NCBI GenBank assembly: GCA_003458705.1
Contig: QRVH01000006.1
Span: 20,624 to 84,623 of the forward strand
From: Eubacterium sp. AF22-9
GTDB lineage: Bacteria; Bacillota; Clostridia; Lachnospirales; Lachnospiraceae
DNA length: 64,000 bases
Direction: 5' to 3'
This document shows, piece by piece, positions 57,934-64,000 of the stretch (position 1 is the first letter of the stretch; every line of letters begins with the position of its first letter). The notes under the pieces are model-generated. The model saw only the letters and a program-made list of their open reading frames with translations, had not been told where the DNA came from and searched no databases. The position numbers and the translations under genes are program-made.

Positions 57934-58633
57934 TGTAAGGTATATTGCTGAGGGAATAGTAGTTATTGTAATAGCTGCATATATTTTTTACGAGAATATT
58001 CTGATGGCTCTACTTTTGTCACCGTACATTTTTATACAGCTTAAGGAATCACAGAGGCTGCAGGAGGCAAAACGCAGAAATATTCTTATAAAACAGTTTA
58101 AGGATGGAATAATGTCGGTTTCATTTGCTTTAAATGTCGGGTATTCAATTGAAAATTCATTTTCGCAGGCAATAGATGAGCTGGTGCTTCTTTATGGAGA
58201 AAATGCGGATATAGTATCTGGATTCAGAAATATAGTAATAAGAATTAATCAGAATGAGAATCTGGAAGATATTCTTATTGATTTTGCTGAGGATTGCAAG
58301 GCTGAGGATATTATGTATTTTGCGGAAGTGTTCAGGTATGCAAAACGCAGCGGCGGAGATTTGATATCAATAATAAGAAATACAGCAGATATTATACAGC
58401 AAAAAACTGAGGTGGCATCGGAAGTTGAAACAATTGTCAGTGGAAAAAGAATGGAACAAAAGGTTATGAGTGCAATACCAGCATTAATAATAATATATCT
58501 TAAGGTGACAGCAAGGGATTTTATAGAACCGTTATATGGCAATGTATCGGGAATGTTGATTATGACAGGTTGTCTTATTATCTATCTTATTTCTAATGTG
58601 TGGTCTAAGAGGATTGTCAATATTGAAGTTTAA
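57878..58633 (+). CDS. TadB-like inner-membrane platform protein (T2SF domain)
   Basis: Starts within the 3' end of cpaF; ATG 57878 is preferred (an upstream ATG is at 57845). About 251 residues with two N-terminal and two C-terminal helices around a type II secretion F domain (FKDGIMSVSFALNVGYSIENSFSQA, MYFAEVFRYAKRSGGDLISI). It forms the membrane platform with TadC. Confidence 0.8.
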   Translation: MQILKGRRNLSQQELLSGNVRYIAEGIVVIVIAAYIFYENILMALLLSPYIFIQLKESQRLQEAKRRNILIKQFKDGIMSVSFALNVGYSIENSFSQAIDELVLLYGENADIVSGFRNIVIRINQNENLEDILIDFAEDCKAEDIMYFAEVFRYAKRSGGDLISIIRNTADIIQQKTEVASEVETIVSGKRMEQKVMSAIPALIIIYLKVTARDFIEPLYGNVSGMLIMTGCLIIYLISNVWSKRIVNIEV

Positions 58634-59891
58634 GAGAATAAAATTAGAGTTATTTAATGGTAAAAATTTTGATTTAAAGAAAAAGATAATTGCAGCAATA
58701 GTTGTAAGTGTTGTGTTTTCGGTGATGAGTGCCCTTTTAAATCAGCATGATAAAGCTGTGATGTCTACATTGACGCGTCCGGAGCCAGGTGAAACAGATG
58801 AGATTAAGCAGATAAAAGTGCTGGATAAAAAAGGTGAAGTTCTTGCACAGCTTAATGTAAATATTGAGCCAAGGCAGTTATCTGAAAATGAAATTTTTGA
58901 GTATTTTGATAATGCATTTGAAGAGATAAAGACAAAAATGCTGAAAGAAAATACAGATCTTAACCATGTCACATCTGACTTGAATTTGTGTGATACAGCA
59001 CAAAATGGAGTTGTGGAACTGGAATGGTATTCAACTGATTATGAACTTGTAGGTTACGATGGCAAAGTTAATAATCGTGGATTTTCTGATTCGGATGAAC
59101 GGAGAGTTAAGTTAGTTTTAATCACTAAATATGGAGAGTATAGAAAAGAATATGATATTGAGGTAAATATAACTGCGCCTCAATATGATTCTTATACGCG
59201 TATAAAGGTTCATGCAGAGGATGGGATAAAACAGGCAGCAGATAGTAATCCGGAGTCATCAGATATTAAGCTTCCGGAATATATAGATGGACAGGCTGTT
59301 GATTATGAATATGGAAACGAGACAAATTCACCAGTTGTATTTATAGGACTTGGCGGTGTTGCAGTTATTCTTATTATTCTTATGGACAAAAAGAAAAGTA
59401 AAGACGCTGCTGATAAAAGAAAAAAGGAACTTGTATATGATTATTCTGAAATAGTTTCTAAACTTACACTGCTTTTAGGAGCTGGAATGACTACAAGAAT
59501 GGCATGGCATAAGATAGCAGATGACTACAATAGGAAAAAACAAAATGAAGGGTTCATTTTAAGACCAGCTTATGAAGAAATGTATGAAACAGACTGTAAT
59601 ATGCAGGCAGGAGTATCAGAAGGAATAGCATATGAGAGGTTTGGGAAAAGATGTGGTACAAGAGAATATATGAAGCTGGCATCTTTATTGCAGACAAATT
59701 TAAGAAAAGGTACAAGTCATATACGGGAATTGTTAGAAGTGGAAGTTAATGGAGCATTTGAGAAAAGAAAAAATTTAGCAAAGATTAAAGGTGAAGAAGC
59801 GACTACAAAATTGCTATTTCCTATGCTTTTAATGCTTGTGGTAGTAATGGCAATCATTATGATACCAGCAGTAATGAAATTCAGGATGTAG
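58614..59891 (+). CDS. TadC-like platform protein with large N-terminal extracytoplasmic insert
   Basis: About 425 residues from a probable TTG at 58614 (start uncertain; it overlaps the end of tadB). The first helix (about 24-44) is followed by about 200 residues outside the membrane (NVNIEPRQLSENEIFEYFDN and following), then a helix (VVFIGLGGVAVILIILMDKKK) and a T2SF domain (LTLLLGAGMTTRMAWHKIADDY). Two helices end the protein (LLFPMLLMLVVVMAIIMIPAV). Standard TadC lacks such a large insert, though Lachnospiraceae versions often have it. Confidence 0.72.
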   Translation: MSILKFKRIKLELFNGKNFDLKKKIIAAIVVSVVFSVMSALLNQHDKAVMSTLTRPEPGETDEIKQIKVLDKKGEVLAQLNVNIEPRQLSENEIFEYFDNAFEEIKTKMLKENTDLNHVTSDLNLCDTAQNGVVELEWYSTDYELVGYDGKVNNRGFSDSDERRVKLVLITKYGEYRKEYDIEVNITAPQYDSYTRIKVHAEDGIKQAADSNPESSDIKLPEYIDGQAVDYEYGNETNSPVVFIGLGGVAVILIILMDKKKSKDAADKRKKELVYDYSEIVSKLTLLLGAGMTTRMAWHKIADDYNRKKQNEGFILRPAYEEMYETDCNMQAGVSEGIAYERFGKRCGTREYMKLASLLQTNLRKGTSHIRELLEVEVNGAFEKRKNLAKIKGEEATTKLLFPMLLMLVVVMAIIMIPAVMKFRM

Positions 59892-59921
59892 GGTTGTAAG
59901 TCGGTAAGAAAGGAGAAGCGT

Positions 59922-60101
59922 ATGAAAAAAATGTGTTATGAGGTCAAAAAGTTCTGGGAAAATGAAGATGGAATGGGAGTTGTAGAAGTGGTGCTGATAA
60001 CTATTGTGCTTGTTGGACTGGTTATCTTATTTAAAAATCAGATAACAGCACTTGTTAATAATATTCTGTCTAAGATGTCTAGTCAGGCTAATAAAATCTG
60101 A
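59922..60101 (+). CDS. Flp1-type IVb pilin, 59 aa
   Basis: ATG 59922 follows AAAGGAG. A very short pilin: MKKMCYEVKKFWENEDGMGVVEVVL then a hydrophobic helix (LITIVLVGLVILFKNQI) and a short tail. The G-V-V-E-V-V context gives the conserved Glu at +5 of mature pilin. It is the probable major subunit of the pilus, cleaved by the A24 peptidase. Too short for ordinary gene finders. Confidence 0.78.
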   Translation: MKKMCYEVKKFWENEDGMGVVEVVLITIVLVGLVILFKNQITALVNNILSKMSSQANKI

Positions 60102-60113
60102 TGGGAGGATCTG

Positions 60114-62219
60114 GTGTTAAAAAAATATATAAAAGCCCAGATTACAATAATGGCAGCACTTAGTATTACACTTGTGTTATCCCTGATACTGACCTGTATA
60201 AGGTCAGTATCAGACAATATGAGAAATACATATATCAAGTCTGCATGTATGCTGGCAATGGAGGGGGCATTTTCCTGTTATCATAACGATATGCTGGATG
60301 AGTATGACATTTTAGTAATGAAGAAAACAGATGTTATAAAAAGACATACAGAGGATTATATTAGACAGAATACAGACATGGGCAGTAAAGGAATTGAGCT
60401 TACGGGAGTTGAATTTAATGATTTTGGATATATAACCTCTGATGGTGGTTACTATCTGACAAAAGAAATTGCAGCTTATATGAAATATGGGGTGTATTCT
60501 GAAGTTATAGATATGTTTAAGAATACACAGGAGCAGGTAGAAAAGGCTGAAAAAATAAATGAAATAGCATCTGATATTTCAAAGTGTGAAGAAGAATTGT
60601 GGAATATCGATGAAAAAATTCTACAATTAATCCAGCTGTTGATGGAGTTAAGACAAACGATATGGGACTGGTAATAAAAAGTGGAAAGCCGGAAGCTGTT
60701 ACAGATGGATTTGCAAAAATGGCGGTTAATGGTGAAGTTTCTATGATATCTGTTGGTGTAGGTGATTCACGGATTTATGATTCGGTGAAAAACAGTGCTG
60801 TTAGTTATGTCAATGTATATAAAATATTACAGGATATGATAGATGATGTGGATGGATTATATGAGATAGGTGATGAAGAGAGTGAATTATCAGGAAATAA
60901 TTCTTATGCGGCACTATATTCAAGAAACTATGATGCTTTAAGTAAAGCATTAGAGGAAAGCAGAGAAAAAAACGAAAGAGGCTTTAAATGTATTGGATGA
61001 ATATGAATCTGCAAAGACGGGAGTGGATGATAGTATATTTGAATGCATTGATAAAATTAAGAGTAACAGAGAGATACTTGGTGAAGAATTATATAAAGGC
61101 ATGATGTCTGATATTGAAGATATGCAGACAACAGAAACATCTAGTAAGAAAAGTATGTGTGATACAGAAATTTTAAAACAGGCATTACAAAGAAATGAGG
61201 TTATTCTTGATGGAGTATATAAAGTACTTAAAGAACTGGATGTGAAATTATTACAGGCTGATTGTAAGTCTGTAAGACCTAAAGTTATAAGATGTAGGGA
61301 ACTTTTATCCGGATTATCGGCTAAGGGATTGGAGTTCGATTATTCAGGCATAGATTTTACTTCCAAGGGAAATGGTTTGTCAGCAGTGAAAAAAATAAAA
61401 CAGCTGATAACGGATGGAATACTGGCATTGGTAGTTAACACAGATGAAATTTCATCAAAGGTGATTAATTATTCAGATCTGGCATCAACAATAACAGATA
61501 AATATGAAAATAATGATTCTGCATTTAATAAAAACGGCAGATGCTTTGCTTATGAATGAGTATCTTATGACAAAGTTCAATAGTTATACTGATTATCTTG
61601 ACAAAGACAGTAATGAAAATGACTGTCTGGATTATACCTTGAATATATTATTGGGGGCGAAAATAGCGATAAGGATAATCTTGAACAGGTTATGCTGAAA
61701 TTGTCAGGAATTAGAACAGGTATTAATTTAGCTTATTTAATAACGGATCAGAGCAAGAAAGCAGAAGCATATAGTCTGGCGGCAACAGCATTAGGATTTA
61801 CAGGTAATATGGCAATAATTAAAGCTGGGCAGTATCTTGTATTATCTGTATGGGCATATGCTGAAGCAGTTGTTGATTTGCGAAAGTTGTATTCAGGAGA
61901 AAAAATAGAACTTGTAAAAACGAAAGATACATGGAATTTATCATTAGAAAATTTGTTATCAATGAATTTTGATGTGGATAATGATAATAATAATTCCGGT
62001 ATAGATTATGAAGGATATATAAGAATGCTGCTTGTTATGGAAAGTATGGAAAATAAGAATTATCGTACAATGGGAGCTATGGAATTAAAAATGATTAGTC
62101 TTGGCCATAGTGATTTCAGAATGAGAGATTATATAGTTTCAGCACAGGCAAGAGCATTTTTTAAATGTACGGGACGGCAAAAGATATATAAACAATATAT
62201 GAAATGTTCGTATATATAA
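60114..62219 (+). CDS. DUF5702-like pilus protein, frame interrupted four times
   Basis: GTG 60114 follows GGGAGGATCTG. The N-terminus (MLKKYIKAQITIMAALSITLVLSLILTCIRS) matches Lachnospiraceae DUF5702 Tad-locus proteins, a TadE-related membrane-anchored pseudopilin. Four indels break the frame: one base lost near CAGCTGTTG (60634-60640), one A gained in A7 (60966-60972), one A gained in A5 (61530-61534), one C lost in TACCTTG (61636-61640). Repaired length about 700 residues. Downstream sequence is acidic and helical. Confidence 0.6.
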
Positions 62220-62341
62220 CATGGTTTAGCAGCATAGGTGCTTCTAAATAGCAGTTCGACGCAGAAACAGGAAATATCATTTTATCTTCATTTTAACGAA
62301 AGGGGGACGGTCAGATTAAAAATAGACCTTTTATCATAAAA

Positions 62342-63202
62342 TTGACTCAAAAATACATTTCTGCGTCGGCAACTGTAGAAGGAGCGCTTGTAATTCCACT
62401 TTTTGTTTATGCTACAGTGGCAATTATATTTATGCTTTATGTATTTATGATAAGAACGCAGGTAAATAATGCACTGTATAACACGGTAAGAAAAATAAAC
62501 AGATATGCATATATAAGTGAGTCAGTAAAGACAATTTCTGAGAATGATAAAGACAGCGTTATTAGTAGTTTGAAGAATACAGGGGAAAATGCAGATATGT
62601 GCAGGTCTGTTATTTCAATGGCAGAGGTCACGGCAGTTTTTATTGAAGAAATAGGAATGTCCTATGCTGAAGATAACTATATTACAGGAGGAAATGCAGG
62701 CTGGGTTTTTGCGGGCTCACAGATACTTGAGAATGGTTCACAAATAAATATTACGCTTACATATCTTGTAAAGAATCCATTTAATATATGGGGAAAACAG
62801 GGCATATACATCCGGGAACATTGTATAACGGATGCGTGGCTTGGAGAGGATAAATGTTCATATGAACCATCAGATTATGCTGATGGAGACACTTATGTAT
62901 ATATTACAGAAAATGGAACGGTTTTTCATACCAACATAGATTGTACATATTTGTCTCACCAGATAAAGTCTGCCAGCATAAGTGATATTTTACAATTACG
63001 AAATGAGGCGGGCGCTAAATATTATAAATGCAGCAGATGTGAAGGGGAGTCATCGACTGTATATTATACGCCATATGGCCGCAGATATCATACATCTGCT
63101 GCATGTGATGCACTTTCGCATAATATTACAAAGATTAAAAGAGAGATTGCAGAGAGAACTATGAGGTGTTGTATAAAGTGTGCCGGGGAGGAAATGGATT
63201 AA
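62342..63202 (+). CDS. TadE-like pseudopilin with two C-terminal Cys/His motifs
   Basis: Probable TTG start at 62342; in-frame sequence upstream (KNRPFIIK) suggests the real start may be slightly earlier. Mature start features SASATVEGALVIPLF then a helix. The C-terminal third has two related motifs, FHTNIDCTYL...YYKCSRCEG and YHTSAACDAL...RCCIKCAG, each with an H-x(5)-C and a C-x2-C, suggesting metal binding. A minor pilin or pseudopilin of the Tad locus. Confidence 0.7.
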   Translation: MTQKYISASATVEGALVIPLFVYATVAIIFMLYVFMIRTQVNNALYNTVRKINRYAYISESVKTISENDKDSVISSLKNTGENADMCRSVISMAEVTAVFIEEIGMSYAEDNYITGGNAGWVFAGSQILENGSQINITLTYLVKNPFNIWGKQGIYIREHCITDAWLGEDKCSYEPSDYADGDTYVYITENGTVFHTNIDCTYLSHQIKSASISDILQLRNEAGAKYYKCSRCEGESSTVYYTPYGRRYHTSAACDALSHNITKIKREIAERTMRCCIKCAGEEMD

Positions 63203-63637
63203 GTGAATATAACAGATTTGTTTATTATAATATGGCTGTTAGTAATGGGAATTATTGATATTAAAAAGAAAGCAGTTCCTCTTGCTTTACTGATTATATT
63301 TTCGGTAATGTCAATATTATTGAAACTTGTATCTGCTATCAGGGATAGACAGCAGATTGAAACCGGATATTTTATTTTTATATTGATATATGCAATGGTG
63401 ACTATATTTGTTAGTGTATGGGGACAAATGCTTGGAATGGCAGATATGATTATATTGGGGGTACTGTCATTTTTAGCGGGAATTCAAAAAGCAGTGGGGG
63501 TTCTTTTGATGGCATTGTTTTTAGTAAGTATATCTGCTGCAATATTGCTGGTGCTGAAGAGGGTAAAAGCTAAAGACAGAATAGCATTTATCCCATACAT
63601 GTTTTTGGCATATCTGGGGGTGATATTGTGTGGGTAA
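63203..63637 (+). CDS. Second A24-like prepilin peptidase (variant active site)
   Basis: 144 residues with about five helices. The first catalytic Asp is in GIIDIKKKAVP. The second motif reads GMAD rather than the canonical GxGD, so activity is uncertain. This is a second A24 gene in the same locus (the other is at 55179). GTG start following GGAGG; the stop overlaps the next gene by ten bases. Confidence 0.7.
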   Translation: MNITDLFIIIWLLVMGIIDIKKKAVPLALLIIFSVMSILLKLVSAIRDRQQIETGYFIFILIYAMVTIFVSVWGQMLGMADMIILGVLSFLAGIQKAVGVLLMALFLVSISAAILLVLKRVKAKDRIAFIPYMFLAYLGVILCG

Positions 63638-63897
63638 GAGCATCTTATACAGTGGAAAATGCGGTAATTATTCCAATATTTTCAATGATAATTATTATCA
63701 TAATTTCTATTACATGCAGCATTCATGATGAAATTATAAAAGAAAATGTTATCAGCCAGACAGCAATAGAAAATGAATTAAATGATATGAGCATTGATAG
63801 AAAAAATGAGTTTGAAAAAATAGCAGAGGGATTTTTAAAAGAAAGATGCATATTTTCACATGATTATGAAGTCAGGGTGGATAACTCTTCAATATGA
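63628..63897 (+). CDS. TadE-like small pseudopilin, frame cut by tandem duplication
   Basis: GTG 63628 (ribosome site weak). N-terminus MWVRASYTVENAVIIPIFSMIIIIIISI fits a TadE-like pseudopilin. The tandem 107-bp duplication at 63787-64000 shifts the frame and stops it at 63897. The natural protein may be longer. Confidence 0.6.
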   Translation: MWVRASYTVENAVIIPIFSMIIIIIISITCSIHDEIIKENVISQTAIENELNDMSIDRKNEFEKIAEGFLKERCIFSHDYEVRVDNSSI

Positions 63898-64000
63898 GCA
63901 TTGATAGAAAAAATGAGTTTGAAAAAATAGCAGAGGGATTTTTAAAAGAAAGATGCATATTTTCACATGATTATGAAGTCAGGGTGGATAACTCTTCAAT
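63787..64000. repeat. Perfect 107-bp tandem duplication at the window end
   Basis: Bases 63787-63893 recur exactly as 63894-64000. 107 is not a multiple of three, so the second copy breaks the gene. The repeat ends exactly at the last base of the window, so the number of copies cannot be known. Confidence 0.8.

Overview
The window reads as a low-GC Firmicutes chromosome, most likely a Lachnospiraceae member close to Lachnospira or Roseburia. Evidence: strong AGGAGG ribosome sites, sigma-A type promoters, the large Firmicutes SRP RNA beside dnaX-ybaB-recR, the uvrC-hprK-glucokinase-murB-rapZ-whiA block, and family-typical proteins (DUF5685, DUF6128-like, DUF5702, Flp1-like pilin, YaaL/DUF2508). 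The genus is inference. No prophage, insertion sequence or CRISPR array was found.

Layout. 1-3.2 kb: an AI-2E-type permease cut by the window edge, tRNA-Lys(CTT), a probable type I toxin-antitoxin pair (31-residue membrane peptide with a convergent antisense RNA), and an SPFH/ribbon-helix-helix operon under a promoter containing a perfect palindrome. 3.2-20.9 kb: mostly housekeeping genes (FliD-like protein, DUF5685-DnaJ pair, DUF885 lipoprotein, metG-tatD, rsmA, a diguanylate cyclase, tadA-GNAT) and an ABC-2 export cluster with a lipoprotein and an anchored propeller-like protein. 20.9-24.2 kb: repeat element, SRP RNA, a compact structured leader, then dnaX-ybaB-recR. 24.3-31.0 kb: a three-gene SMC-like operon resembling Wadjet/MksBEF (JetA, JetB, JetC) with no JetD nuclease beside it; this is the most interesting system in the window. 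31.1-38 kb: a TPR/AAA-like protein, transketolase, a Rex-site-controlled alcohol dehydrogenase and a ferritin-like protein. 38.2-43.8 kb: sigma factor, probable anti-sigma factor and a MoxR-DUF58-transglutaminase set. 43.8-53.6 kb: DNA repair, carbon regulation and cell-wall genes, two COG0523 metallochaperone-like GTPases and a Nudix enzyme. 53.6-55.1 kb: lysozyme and DUF2508 on the minus strand. 55.2-64 kb: a Tad/Flp pilus locus running off the window.

Data quality. At least eight genes, including tkt, murB, rapZ and glucokinase, are split by single-base indels (nine one-base losses and two one-base gains in A runs). Since these are core genes, consensus or assembly error is the simplest explanation, and the split genes are annotated here as single genes. 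A perfect 107-bp tandem duplication ending exactly at the last base may be of the same origin.

A dispersed motif, TTG-N5-ATCGGACAT, occurs seven times exactly and once with one mismatch, on both strands, in several reading frames and once in non-coding DNA. This is far more than chance predicts and no listed feature explains it.
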